The notes beneath the pieces were generated by a model. The model did no database searches and was not told the origin of the DNA. It worked only from the letters and a program-made list of their open reading frames with translations. From Elmis aenea (lineage: Eukaryota > Arthropoda > Insecta > Coleoptera > Elmidae), in assembly GCA_947652605.1 (NCBI GenBank), contig OX393576.1, forward strand, positions 18,564,575 through 18,628,574: a stretch of DNA of 64,000 nt, given 5' to 3'. Position numbers and translations under genes: made by a program. Below, piece by piece: positions 1 to 11,518 of the stretch. The number at the start of each line of letters is the position of its first letter. Positions within the stretch are counted from its first letter, which is position 1.

Positions 1-3000
1 TCATAGTTACTAATGGACTAATATTTGGTAAAACAGAATGAGTTACTTCTTGTACTAAACCACCTGTCATAGAAGCTACTGATGAATTAAAATTTAATCC
101 TAATTTGGAACCTAAAATTATGAATAAAAGTTGCTTTGTAATATGCACTTTGTAAATTCCACTTACGAGATATTTTTTCCTATAAAATACGACATAAGAG
201 AGGTCAAAAAAACTTATTACATTAAATGCATAAATATACTTTTATACAAAAAAAAAAAACATGACTAAAGTACAGAGTAAACAAAATTCGACTGTTTTAT
301 GGGGTATCTCGGTTACCATAATAGTTAGTGAAAATCTGATATCGGCCTTTGCTTAATTTTTAGAGATAAACACGCCTGTGTTATCAGATTTTTTATATCA
401 TTTTTAATTTTGTTACTACAGACGAAACATAAAATGTCATAGTTTTTGAAAATTTACTATAACGTCTTTATTTATTAAAATAAATGTTATATAGTTTATT
501 ATAAACATTTTAATGTTTAATTTAGAGAAATATATTACATATTGTGAGGTTTGAAGTAAACTTGAATTTTTTTTAATGGAAACTCTAGTAAGCCATGATT
601 TTATATTAAAGTGACTAGTCGTCCTTGATTCTCGGGGACAGTCCCCGAAACAAGCCACATGCCTCGAATTATTCTTGTCCCCAATATTCATAATTTTCGC
701 ATGAACTTTTAAAATAATCTAAGCTATGGTACGGTACAGCCATTGTTACCAAATTATGCAAATTTGATAGTCTGGCAACATTGTCACAGTATAACTGCTC
801 ATTGGATACGAAAACTGCAGTGGGGGGAAGTTTTGAAATGTGCGAAAGTGTCCGGTTTTTACTTTCCGCTCTTTAAATTGAATTTTTCATGATTTTCACA
901 AAAATTAGAAAAGGATTTTTTTTTGTAACTCTAGGTTAGTGTCCCCGAAAGTTCGGAGAACAATATGGGCACCTTACTTTACAGGTAAGAGAATATTTTA
1001 ATCTTTTTAAAACCATATATTTTTGTATGTGTTGCAAAAAAATAACCGAGGTTTGGCTGATTTTTTAAAAACTTAATTATCACAGTTTGCCATGATAAAT
1101 AAGCGATGTTTGCCATTAAAAAACAACAAACATTAATTTTTATATAGTTTTATATAGTTATATAAATTTTACAGAAGCATCCACGTTTTTACCACTAGAA
1201 GTTGTAAATTCTCAAAACTGATGAAATTTCATTTTTCATCTGTAGTGCCTAAATAGAAAGTGATATAAAAAAAATCTTATAATACAGGCATGTTTATCTC
1301 AAAAAAAAAAAACCAAGAGAACAATATCACATTTTTGCTAACTAATTATGATAACCGAGATACCCCTTAAACATTCGAATTTGGTCAACCCTGTACACAT
1401 TTTGGTAATGTATGATGGAACAAAAATTGCTTTTGGGGTTTTATAATGATTGACACATTTTTCATTGACAACCACACAGATAAACGGCAAAATTTTAAAA
1501 AAATTTAATAAAACAAGGAGGAGGTATGAGCCCCATATTGTTTACGATTTTTATGGACAGTATAATTAAAAAATGCAAACGAAATGTTAAGAGTTTATTA
1601 GTAGGAAACAAAAATTTACAGAAAGTCGAAGTATCAGAATGTGCGTTCGCAGACGATATAGTGATTATGGCTAAGAATGAAAGGAACCTAAAAACCAATA
1701 TAAAAATTTGGAAAGACGTACTGGAAGAGAATGGAATGGAAATTAATCACAAGAAAACAAAAGTGATGACGATAAACGAAGAAAATGAGAATATAAGCAT
1801 AGAAATTGAAGGAGAAAAAATAGAAACCTTACAATATTTTGACTACCTCGGTGTAACGATTGAAAATTCAGGACAACAAGAATTAGAAATAAATAAGAGG
1901 ATCGAAAAGGCAATAAAAACCTTTTACGCCATAGACAAAACCTTTATTAATAAACAAGAAGTCACCAAAAAAACAAAAATGAGCGTGTACCGTGCGATAT
2001 ATAGACCAATTTTGACATTTGGGTGCGAGTCATGGGCATTAACATCGAGCCAAAAAAGTAAAATACAAGCGACTGAAATGAAATTTTTAAGAAGAGTAAG
2101 AGGCGTAACAAGAAAAGACAAAATACGAAATGAACAGATTAGAAATGAACTGGAAGTAGAATCTATTCTCGAATTCATCGAAACTAGGCAACTGAGCTGG
2201 TGGGGGCATCTACAAAGAATGGACACAAGAAGACAGGTAAAGAGAGTGTGGGAAGCAAGAATACAAACAAGGAGGAAAAGAGGAAGACCGAGAGAAACAT
2301 GGGAAAAGGCAGTAGCAAAAACCTTGGAGAAGAAGGGAAAATCGTGGTGCGAAGCGAAAGAAATGGCGCAGAACAAAAAACAGTGGCGAAAATTCATGTA
2401 CAATACATAGATGTGCACACCTCCCTACACCTACGGGTAGAAGGGAATTTGATTATATATATATATATATATAATAAAACAATAGCTTTATTAAAAACAA
2501 TTATTAGTTTGGGAATCTTATTGAATAATACACTCACCTACAAGAAATCCTATTTTATCAGCTACATTATACAAGGCCCAGAAATTCGGTGCCCAATATG
2601 CATGGCATAGACCTCTTTTAAAAGGAAACATTCTAGAAAATACCTGAAATGGCAACTTTATAAAATAATTATCGAGTAAAAGTAGCAGCCTTACCTGTCC
2701 TATATGATTATAAAATGGTAAAAAAGTTACCATGAACATTAAAATTACAATAGTACCAAGTTTCAAGGTATTTTTAAACGAAAAAGATTTTATTACATCC
2801 ACAAACTTTTTAGCTGACGAATCAAAACAATAATTTCGTAATAAATAAATAAAATATGCCGGTGCTAAGTAAATATATATGTGCTTCATGTTCAATAGCA
2901 TCATAAACCATAACGCGCTGCTTAAATGATTTCCCTGAAATCAAGTTTAAATTATAATGTATTACATAGTTGAAACTATAGAATTTTCATTGTTTATAAA

Positions 3001-4180
3001 TTTTTTTGCCATTTATCAATTTTCATGAATTTTTAGCATTAAATTTAATCAGAACCATAATTTAAATATATCTTTTTTCAAAAATCAATATTATTTTATT
3101 TTAACTGATTTGCACAATGAGACAGAAAAAGTTACATACATTTTATTGTTCTATTTTCTGTTATTTTAGAACACTGTAATAAATACCTGTATAGCATTAG
3201 CTAGTGATACAAGAAGTATTCCATACATTATACCATTATACTGAAAATGAATATGATCGACCATTAATAAGCCAGCATTTGTTATTAAAAGTAAAGGTAA
3301 CACTACGTCACTTCGCCAACCTTTTGGAAGAACCAAACTACACCTAGAAATTTATTTCGATATGTAATTTAATAAAAATAGCTTATTAAATGAATTAATA
3401 TGTTTTATAGCAAATATTTTAAATATGTAGTTTGATGGCTACAGTATATTTCTAGACATCATATTCAACAGTTACTTGTTTTAGAACATAATTTTTTATT
3501 ATTAACAATTTAATTTAACATACCGATGGGCTCCATACGCAAAAACCAAATCAGTGATTATCACTGATAATCGTTGGAATAATATAGTAGCATCCGATGC
3601 ATAGTTTAAGTTACTTATTTTGAGCATTTCAAGATCAAAAATTTGAGCAAAAAAGCTGAGGAAATATTCGAACCAAGCAAACAGTGGTGGGTAATCTAAA
3701 GTCCATTCTGACGATTTCTCAAAATACCACTTGTTCAAAGGTAAATTATAAGTAATTGCTAACCAGTTTCGGTGTACTTCGAAATCTGTGGAACGACTAA
3801 CAGTTTGTTTTAGAAATTTTAAAAACCTGTAATAAAATATTTAACTTACTATGAAGGTATAAGTAATGACTTTATGCAAGAAGTAAATAAAACTGCCATA
3901 AATATCATAATTAATAATTATTCGAATAAATTACAAACATAACAAACATAACTGATAACATTACTATTGATTACAATCACTAAATTTCATCATTTTAGGT
4001 TACGTACACAGAACACCGAACCGAAGACGTTGGAAGTACTGTTATCCAAAATACTGTGTGTACATCTTATTTTTTATAACATAAAATTAACACTATTATA
4101 AATTATAATTACCTACAAAAATGATTAAAACAACAAAGTGTTACAATTCCATTAAAGTTTCGTTCTATTTTGTTTATCAT
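1..4180 (-). CDS. ALG8: ALG8, dolichyl-P-Glc alpha-1,3-glucosyltransferase (partial, 5' six exons)
   Basis: Multi-pass ER-membrane enzyme that adds the second glucose to the lipid-linked oligosaccharide used for N-glycosylation. Exons read on the minus strand: 4113-4180, 3524-3826, 3187-3343, 2695-2934, 2538-2643 and 1-111 (runs off the window). All junctions are GT-AG and the phases agree, giving about 328 residues. Family hallmarks are visible: [14 protein letters not shown] in exon 2, SEWTLDYPP, the luminal loop motif [10 protein letters not shown] in exon 3, NMKHIY in exon 4, and [20 protein letters not shown] in exon 5. Exon 6 carries [10 protein letters not shown] and VLPNISPL, as in the vertebrate protein. 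The start at 4180 gives a short hydrophobic N-terminus ending [13 protein letters not shown] 51-nt segment (2644-2694) is best read as a tiny intron because removing it restores family spacing before SRMFPF. Identity is firm; the first exon is the least certain part. Confidence 0.94.
273..1393. mobile_element. TA-flanked inverted-repeat element (mariner-like palindrome), ALG8 intron 5
   Basis: The left arm starts CAGAGTAAACAAAATTCGA and continues through GGGGTATCTCGGTTACCAT. The right arm is its approximate reverse complement and ends AACCCTG. Both ends are flanked by TA. A second matching stretch lies about 90 bp further in (AGATAAACACGCCTG against CAGGCATGTTTATCT). No transposase ORF is seen. 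The short ORF at 437-691 on the minus strand has no recognisable similarity. This is a non-autonomous element of 1.1 kb whose left terminus has decayed. Confidence 0.7.
1499..2453 (+). pseudogene. LINE reverse transcriptase, 5'-truncated ORF2 C-terminal half
   Basis: An open frame of 294 codons at 1526-2410, opening upstream at about 1505 with [11 protein letters not shown], carries the RT palm motif [11 protein letters not shown], then the YFDYLGV block. Its C-terminal tail, [20 protein letters not shown] with [11 protein letters not shown], is typical of non-LTR retrotransposons. The N-terminal endonuclease and RT fingers are missing, so this is a 5'-truncated copy in ALG8 intron 5, antisense to that gene. 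A 3' (AT)n tract follows. The frame is intact, suggesting a fairly recent insertion. Clade assignment is not possible by eye. Confidence 0.9.
2454..2473. repeat. (AT)n microsatellite at LINE 3' end
   Basis: About ten AT dinucleotides follow the LINE fragment directly. They are probably the element's 3' terminal simple repeat or an expansion of it. Confidence 0.8.
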
Positions 4181-4562
4181 CAGACTATATTATTATTATT
4201 ATTAATGCAAAAATCACGATAAAAACATTAATTAAATTAATATACTGCGAAAAAAATTACCCCAAAATGTCTGTATGGTTTCTGAAGCACTAAATTTAAA
4301 TTAAAAATAACGCACTCTTCTACTGTCCCAAGTTATTTATGTATATATTTTTGAATCACCCTATATAAAATCCACTGTAAACATCACGTAAACATAACCT
4401 ATGAAATCTGTTATTTGTGAATTGGCTCTTAATTTACGAATGTAATAATAGTAATAACAGCAGCAGCATCATGTGAAAGGGTAATCATTTTTTTCCGTAT
4501 ATAGCAGGAAAATAAAATTGTTTCTTTACAGACTGCATATATTTTTCATCGACAACTAAAAA
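4181..4562. promoter_or_regulatory. Divergent ALG8 / TMEM60-like promoter interval
   Basis: Only 382 bp separate the ALG8 start codon (minus strand) from the TMEM60-like start codon (plus strand), so the two genes probably share a bidirectional promoter. No TATA box is assigned. A good 3' splice site, TTTCTTTACAG ending at 4531, lies 31 bp before the TMEM60-like ATG, so that gene may have an intron in its 5' UTR and start further left. Transcription start sites cannot be placed from sequence alone. Confidence 0.45.
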
Positions 4563-4955
4563 ATGGTTATGCACAGAGCTATATTTACTTGGTTTATTTT
4601 ATTAGTTTTTTTTATATTGCTATGTTTACGTTTAGAATCTCGAACCCATTGGAACTGGTTTATAATTTTTTTGCCGATGTGGGCATATGATTTAATTTTG
4701 TTAATAGATGCATTATTTCATATTATTATTCCATGTAAACATGAAAATCTTAAAAAAATACTTAAAAACAAGAATAATCTATTTGTGTTAGTTGTAGGAT
4801 TGAAAATAACTACTCAGATTGTAATTTGTTTGAAATTAGAGTATCATTCGTTAAATCTGTCGTTGTACCATGTGTTTATACCTTTATGGATACTTTTACC
4901 GATTCTTATTGTGGACGTGTCTGTAACTTTATTTAAAAATGCCAACAGTTACTGA
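4563..4955 (+). CDS. TMEM60: TMEM60-like transmembrane protein
   Basis: Single coding exon, 130 residues, close to the usual length of about 133. Four hydrophobic segments lie at roughly residues 5-22, 31-52, 75-92 and 100-122. The family signature HWNWFIIFLPMW after the first helix and the YHVFIPLWILLPIL stretch before the last helix match vertebrate TMEM60. Molecular function is unknown in the family. ATG codons occur at residues 1 and 3; the first is used here. It is divergent from ALG8, and a possible poly(A) signal AATAAA lies about 245 bp downstream. Confidence 0.88.
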   Translation: MVMHRAIFTWFILLVFFILLCLRLESRTHWNWFIIFLPMWAYDLILLIDALFHIIIPCKHENLKKILKNKNNLFVLVVGLKITTQIVICLKLEYHSLNLSLYHVFIPLWILLPILIVDVSVTLFKNANSY

Positions 4956-5813
4956 TAAAAATCAAAAACTATCCTTAATTTTTGGCAAAAAGTATGAGAA
5001 TATCGGAAAATTGAAAGTGTCGAAGTGGGATATCGGATATATTTAACTTTTGTGCATAATTGTATAACAGGTCTGGCGTAAAACTATTAAAGGTGTTAAA
5101 ATTTACTGAAAATATTTTGTTGTTAGGTGAATTTATGTAATTATTGTATTTTTATTTATGTACTGTTTTTGATACAAAATATTTTTAACTTTGTATATAA
5201 TAAAAATATCAAAAGCTATTTATTTATTAAGTATAATGAAATAATGTATTGCAAGGTGATAGGCACTTTTGCGTTTTGAAAATAAAAATTATATATTTCT
5301 TGTATGATGCAGTTTTTCTTTCAATTAATATAAAATTTTGTTGATGTATAAGTATTTCTTTTTATATAGTGTTATTTAAGTATTTTGTAACCAAATAATA
5401 ATGTTTTCTGTCATGTTTTGTACAAAAACTATTCAAACTGAAATGCAATAAGAATAATATTTGTGAATGAATCAAAACTCTTGTTAAAAAAATTGTTACA
5501 TTATGGAAAAACATAGCCCAATCATGTTCATAATATATTCTAAATAAAATTTTATTACAAATATAAAAATTACATAGTGTCTTGTACAATGTAGGGGTAT
5601 TTTTCTCTACAATTTTCTCTTGACAATTTTTTTGAACGAGTGCACAACAGTTTAGTTCCTAGAAGATGCATAATCCTTTTCATAGAAGATCCTTTTGTTA
5701 TATTTATGCATGGTTAGATCAAATGATATGACAGTAGTTTAAATGACACCTTTAAAATCAGAACACTCATAACCCTAAAAATAGTTTCAAATAGTAATTT
5801 AACAATTTAAAGA
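4956..5813 (+). other. TMEM60-like 3' UTR and intergenic spacer before SMIM20
   Basis: AT-rich sequence with AATAAA at 5199-5204, a plausible poly(A) signal for the TMEM60-like gene. The short minus-strand ORF at 5362-5589 has no recognisable domain. Nothing else is supported. Confidence 0.5.
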
Positions 5814-7044
5814 ATGGTTCTTTTAAAAGGATGGCGTTATGGAGCTTTTGTTTCTGGTTTAGTAGTTTTAATTGGCGCAACTCTGTATCCTACAGTTATT
5901 TATCCTATGATGAACGGCGAAGAAATGAGTAAGTTAAGCCTTCATATTCTCTAATTAATTTTTAAATAGAAAATTCACGATTAGGGACTATTAGGGTTGC
6001 CAGATATCTGGCATTGTGCCGTAGTCTGCGGCATTGAAATTACATCTCAGGCAAGCCAAATTCCCGGGTAGGAGAAAAATTATGTTCAAAACACAGTTTC
6101 AGATTGCATAAGTGCTGATCTGTAGTCGGTCAGTAGGAATTTATGCAGGGTCGCATCAAGTATTTGGCGTATGCATGAGTGGGTTATACTTCATGTAAAT
6201 ATATGTAATTTTTTTTTACCTCTCAAATATGTACCGATACCTCCGGCATTGGTATGAAAAAGATCTGGCAACCCTAGGAACTATATATTATGTTCATTTA
6301 AAATGTCTGACAATTGCAATAATTGATAACTGTTATTATTTAATTAATTGTGCATATTTTATCGTAATTTTTGTAATTATTTGTTGGCAACATGTATTCT
6401 TATCACAGGAGATGTACTTATACAATTTTTTTTAATTATTACGTCAAAATAAGATTTTTAAAAACAGAAATTTATAACCTATGGTTATTATATTTCATAG
6501 TAACCATTTATTAAATACGTAGGCTAGTAAATAAACATTCAGTTTTACTGCTTATCCCTGTGCCGTTCAACTATTTATGTGACACTAGCGACTTTTGTGT
6601 ATTTTTGTTTTGTTTTAGAAAAGATGCGGAAGGCTATAAGGCCAGATGTTAATCAGGAAAATGTTCAACCGGGTAGTAAGTATTTAAAATATTAACGAAA
6701 TATAATAAATTGTTCACAATCCAAAATATTGTAAACATATGTCTTTGTTTTTAATTTATTATGATGATTCTATTGTTGCCAGTATTTTAGTTTTATAGTT
6801 TACTTGTTCCAATGCATTTGTTTTTTATTTGTTAGGTTGTTGTTGGTTCCTCTCTTTTAATGTAATTTGAGTACAGGTTATTTACTTTCCAAACTTAAGT
6901 CTTGTTAGAAATACATTTTATACACAAAAAGTAGATGCTAGTTTATGAAATTTATCATTGAATTTTGTTATATGTTGGAATTACAAATTAAATATGAATT
7001 TATTAATAAATCTTATGTTTGTAGATGTGAAAGTTAAGAATTGA
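5814..7044 (+). CDS. SMIM20: SMIM20 / MITRAC7, small mitochondrial inner-membrane protein
   Basis: Three exons, 5814-5928, 6619-6675 and 7025-7044, encode 63 residues. Junctions are GT-AG and the phases agree (A|AA and A|AT split codons). The protein starts MVLLKGWRYGAFVSGLVVLI, has one transmembrane helix at about residues 8-26, then TLYPTVIYPMM. After that comes RPDVNQENVQPG and a short KVKN end. Vertebrate SMIM20 (67 residues) has the same layout, including the FYP...P-M motif after the helix and QEDVQPPGLKVW near the end. The family stabilises newly made COX1 during cytochrome-oxidase assembly. Intron 1 holds a hAT MITE. It follows TMEM60-like in the same orientation. Confidence 0.88.
5992..6276. 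mobile_element. hAT-type MITE in SMIM20 intron 1
   Basis: Terminal inverted repeats TAGGGTTGCCAGAT at both ends are flanked by near-identical 8-bp direct repeats, GGGACTAT on the left and GGAACTAT on the right. Length is 285 bp with no coding capacity. The short ORF at 6229-6435 starts inside it and is not a gene. Confidence 0.8.
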
Positions 7045-7289
7045 TCCCCTCAGAAGAAAAAAGTAGCGCTAGACTATGTATATAACATTAAAATTTGTGT
7101 ATTATAGTGTTCTTTAAGTAATATAAAATATTTTATAAACAACTGCATTTTATATTATATTTTAAAACCTGTTTTAAGTATTTATTTAATATAAAACTCT
7201 TAAATTACATATGATTGCTTTTAAATTGTGTAATGTAGATAGTTAAAAAAACTTGGGTATATTTATTTATATGTTTATTTCTTATTTTA

Positions 7290-7773
7290 CAAGTCTTCTG
7301 TCACCAGAATGCTAGTGAAAAGCTATACGAAAAAGAAATTAGATATTGCCAAATTGGAAAAAACCTTTGCAAACAGTTTGTCGGTGGTTTAATCAGTCTC
7401 GAGTGTTTTGTATTCTCATTTCTAGAAAATAGAATTGAATATATGCTTGACTCGATTAAGCCACTGCTAACTGAGTGCTTTGTTAATATATTAGACGTGT
7501 TGGAGACTTCATCAGAAGAAAGGGAAATATAAAATGTGGATGCTTTATAGTGCTGCAAATTGGCCCATAGCACACGACTTAAGATCAGCTGTTAATCGCT
7601 TGTTGTCTGAACTGAATGATTTAGATTTTGATGCTGAACATCAAAAAGTTTATCGATTTTGGAAGTATGAGCCAGATTATTTAAATCAATTAAGCGAAAA
7701 ATACAGCCGAGGTATTGAATACTGTGAGCAGTTTTTAGAAGATCAAATAAATGTTGAAGTGTTGCTGAACTAA
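7290..7773 (+). pseudogene. Unrecognised coding-like block, possibly a retrocopy or small gene
   Basis: Two adjacent open stretches read on the plus strand. The first (about 7262-7519) encodes a 70-80 residue helical peptide containing KLYEKEIRYCQIGKN and ending TSSEEREI. The second (7534-7773) encodes 79 residues, starts MWMLYSAANW and is rich in charged helix (SELNDLDFDAEHQKVYRFWK). Composition is protein-like, and the codons are less AT-extreme than the flanks. A 32-bp perfect direct repeat (TTATTTATATG followed by TTTATTTCTTATTTTACAAGT) lies at both sides, about 7259-7290 and 7802-7833. I do not recognise the product. It could be a processed pseudogene with a long target duplication or a real small gene with unseen exons. 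Confidence 0.35.
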
Positions 7774-7992
7774 TTCATTGCTAGCGAGATGAAACATTTT
7801 ATTATTTATATGTTTATTTCTTATTTTACAAGTAACAAAACATTACTTAAAAAACTAGGATGTATGCAATTATATGTAACAGCACCAATATTGGTCAAAT
7901 TAATAAAGTCGGTATTTGTGTACACTCAACACTTATTTTTAAAAGTTCAATTTTGTTTAGTTTGCACCATTTTAAATGTTCTACACTTAAGA

Positions 7993-10900
7993 TTATTGCA
8001 TAATATCATCATCATCACAGACATCAAGGAACACATCAAAAGCTTCTCTGTTACAATTTCCATCTTCATTGAAGACATATTTGTGAAAAGTTCCATCCAA
8101 ACAAATAGCTGTTTAAAAAAATATAATTGGTTTTGTTTAATTTAAAAATTATTATTTAATTTTTGCGCCTTACCTATAACAGAACTATTAGGTCCAAATG
8201 CACACACACAAGCACATTCTGGAGGAACTGTGAAATTAGCTAATGCCCATTGCGAATCCCCATAATTACCTAGAATTCCTAAATTCGATAACCTACAATT
8301 TAATTTTATTAGATTTTTGCTATCGAGTATCGATTTATAACAACTCACGTCATGCGTCTATTTAAATTAGTATTTTTAATAGCAAATATATGCACAGTTC
8401 CTTTATCGCTGGAGCAGCACAGGAAATCTGAATCCCTACTAAAGTTAATACTGAAATGGAAATAAATATTACAGAAAAATTGATAAACTATACAGGGTGT
8501 GCCAGATATTATTTCCAGCATGGGATCTCTCTTATAAGAGATACAGGTTTGCTTTAATTAGATCGATTATTAAGTTTAAGTATGACAGGAGCTTCAATAT
8601 ATTTTTGAAAGTGCAAAATTCCTCATACTTTAAAAGTTATAGCAAAAAATATAAAATGTTAAATTTCTCTTTTCGCTCATAACTTTTTTGTCCTTATCAT
8701 TAGATCAATTTTATTGGTATTTTTTTATGCAGAATGTAGCTTTTCTTTTAGATTGTTTTTTTATCACCTTCCATTATTGAGATAATACCCCTAATTTCAA
8801 TTTTTCTTTAGTGTGCTTTACTTTTCTTTTTCTAATAAGATATTACTTGACATATCTTTTTTATGACTAAGAAAATTAGGAAAAGCTGTGCAATAAACAA
8901 CCAATTAAATGTCAAGTGACAGTATCATTTGTGTGCAGTATCATTTATTATAAATTTAAAATATTGTGTAATTCAATACACTTTGTAATAATTTTGTTAT
9001 AATTATGGCTACATTTAAAAATAGTGAAAAATTGAAATGTTGAGATATTACATTATTTGTCATAAAAATTGTGTAGAAACAGCTTAATATAATTCTTCAT
9101 TGTTTTGTTTTGGATATCTGGGCCCTGTTTCTGGAAATTTACAAGCCTTGTAATACAAGTCCGTAGCTTAGCTACACATGTAGTTTCCATGTGTACCTAC
9201 ACGTGTAGCTAAGCTACGGACTTGTATTACAAGGCTTGTAAGTTTCCAGAAACAGGGCCCTGGTTGGTTTTTTAAAGGAACCATATTTTTTAAAATTATT
9301 TCCAAATTTCTTGTGAATGTAGCCATAATTATAATGAAATTACTACAGAGATTATCAAATTACACAACCATGTTTTAAAATTCTAATAAATAATACCGCA
9401 GACAAATAATACTGTCATTTGACATTTAACTGGTTGTTTATTTCTTCTTTTTTCATAGATTGCTCCATAAGTAATGGGTAAAATATGGTTTACCTAATTT
9501 TCTGAGTCATCAAAATAGAACTGGCAAGTAATATCTTATTAGAAAGAGAAAAATAAATCACATTTCACTATTCCAAAGCTAATTTGATGACCCATAAAAA
9601 TTGAAATTAGGAGTATTATTACAAATAAAACTGAGCTAATGATAAGGACAAAAAGTTTAAGAGAAAAATAAATTCAACGATTTCATATTTTTTGCTATAA
9701 CTTCTGAAGTATGAGGAGAGGAATTTTGCACTTTTAAAAATATGTATATTGTGGCTCCTGTTTTACTTAGGAATAATTAAGCAAACCTGTATCTCTTATA
9801 ATAAGAAAGATTCCCATGCTGGAAATGTTATCTAAGACACCCTGTATAAAATTAAAAACAAATATTGTAAAACTTAATCAAAACGGCATCTACAAACAAA
9901 TAACAATATTATTGAACAAACATCTTAAAATCTAATGTTTCCTAAAAGCAAACATTTTTAGAACTAAATAAAAAAATTGAAATAGATTTTACATCAATTA
10001 CAATAGCCAGATCACAGAGTTCGTTTTTAAGATAACAGATACTTAACAACATAGAAGTTTTTGTTATCAACAACAAAAACTGTTTACCTATTTTTTATCT
10101 GACACAAAAAATAATTTAAATTTGAAATGCTATAATTTACATTTTACATACCAGTATACTGTAGCTGGGTCAGAGCCTCTCCGTAATTCTACAAGTAATA
10201 TTTTAGATGCAGAATCCCAAACACGTATTAATGTTCCTTTGTTTGAGGCTGTAGCTATACGAGTGCCTTGTTGGTTTATGGCGACGCATCCCAATTCATT
10301 TCTGTGCGCGGGTATCCAAACCGGAGCACTTGATATACCCATTTCAGTACTAGTCAAATCCTGTGATTTGAAATGTTAAAAATTAAAATAAATTCTCGTT
10401 AAAACTCAGTAAATATTTGTTCAGAAAGTTAGAACTGTTCATATATTTTTGTTAGTATGTAATTTGGGTACATTTTTAATTACCACTATTTGAACGCTGC
10501 CAATTTTATGTCCGGGAAATATGAGAATTTGCTTTTCTGCTGATGCTAAAGGACTGACTTCACACAACCCACGAGGATTTTCTCTCGTTTCCAAAGAAAA
10601 TAACCTCTGTGTAGGTGTAGGAAATGAAAATACATGTATTTGAGTCAACAATGCTACAATCAATCTAAAAATTACTAATTGTAATCGATATAATGACTTT
10701 ATGACTTGAAATTTACTTGTCTCTTCTTAACCGAACAGCTCTAATTGATGAAGAGAAGGTCAGTTCTAAAATGAATTTTTTTGATGCATCGTCATATAAT
10801 AACAAAGTATTGTCCGCAAATTTTGGGCGAGAACCACCAGCAACTATCGCTATTATATTTGTGCGGTGCAACATTTCACAATGAGCAATACTTCCCATCA

Positions 10901-11518
10901 GTTCCATATCTAAAATAAAATATATCGCTCATAAATTACCCCAGATTCTGATAATCTATACATTCAAACATCCCATTGAAATTTTAATTTTTATGCAGTC
11001 TACTGTCATCTTGCTGCAAATATTAGTAACTAAAATACTACAGATAAATCAATGGTCATTAATGATTCTACTACAAAAACAAGAATAAATTTTACACTGA
11101 AACTTTTGTTTTATCACAATCGTTATTATTTTCTTTCCATATTTAATGATCTAATTTGCATTGCAAAATACAAAGGAAACAGCCAAGGATAAAGTACAAG
11201 TTAAAGTAAAATTGTACATTACTAAATTCTAAGTATTGAATTGGGTCATTTTAAACAAAAACTGGAGTATTTTAAACAACAATGTTTTTGTTCAATTAAT
11301 ATTTATTTATAAATAAAATCTGAGATGAAATAATAAATTACCATAATGTGCTTTTTCAACCAAAGGTTCAACATTATATATACGCAGGCCACTTTCCATA
11401 GAACAAGAAAAACAACCTAAAATAACAAAGAATTATTGAACAGCTGCATAAAATAATAAGAAAAACAACCTTGATCTTGGTTAAACTTCACATTCAAAAC
11501 TCCTCTGTCACCACTCAT
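7993..11518 (-). CDS. WDR45: WDR45 / WIPI4, PROPPIN autophagy beta-propeller
   Basis: Eight minus-strand exons: 11470-11518, 11342-11416, 10717-10909, 10484-10664, 10152-10360, 8349-8450, 8174-8292 and 7993-8108. All have GT-AG junctions and consistent phase, giving 347 residues (human about 360). The protein starts [17 protein letters not shown]. The family's PI3P/PI(3,5)P2-binding motif reads LRRG ([11 protein letters not shown]) in exon 5. Other matches are [47 protein letters not shown] and [21 protein letters not shown]. It ends CDDDDIMQ, like the CDDDD terminus of WDR45. These features favour WDR45 over WDR45B. It acts at phagophores with ATG2. Intron 5 is enlarged by a 1.35-kb inverted-repeat element; intron 1 is only 53 nt. 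Confidence 0.94.
8493..9844. mobile_element. TA-flanked foldback element (CAGGGTGTGCC family), WDR45 intron 5
   Basis: Arms of several hundred bp are inverted copies. The left starts CAGGGTGTGCCAGATATT and the right ends ATCTAAGACACCCTG; both are flanked by TA. Shared inner blocks include CTCTTATAAGAGATACAGG and CAGGTTTGCTTAATT against their complements at the far end. A smaller near-perfect hairpin sits in the middle (9120-9260). No transposase is seen. A half-copy of the same family lies at about 33013-33232. Confidence 0.85.
9120..9260. repeat. Long near-perfect hairpin, 64-bp arms, 13-nt loop
   Basis: The left arm starts GGGCCCTGTTTCTGGAAA and the right arm is its reverse complement with only two mismatches over 64 bp. 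The arms carry ACAAGCCTTGTAATACAAG and CCGTAGCTTAGCTACAC. It lies at the centre of the larger foldback and is probably a separate small MITE. In the WDR45 pre-mRNA it would form a stable stem. Confidence 0.9.

Noticed and set aside
1924..2418. Minus-strand ORF of 164 codons
   Set aside because: It lies opposite the LINE reverse transcriptase frame, which has clear RT motifs; the antisense frame has none.
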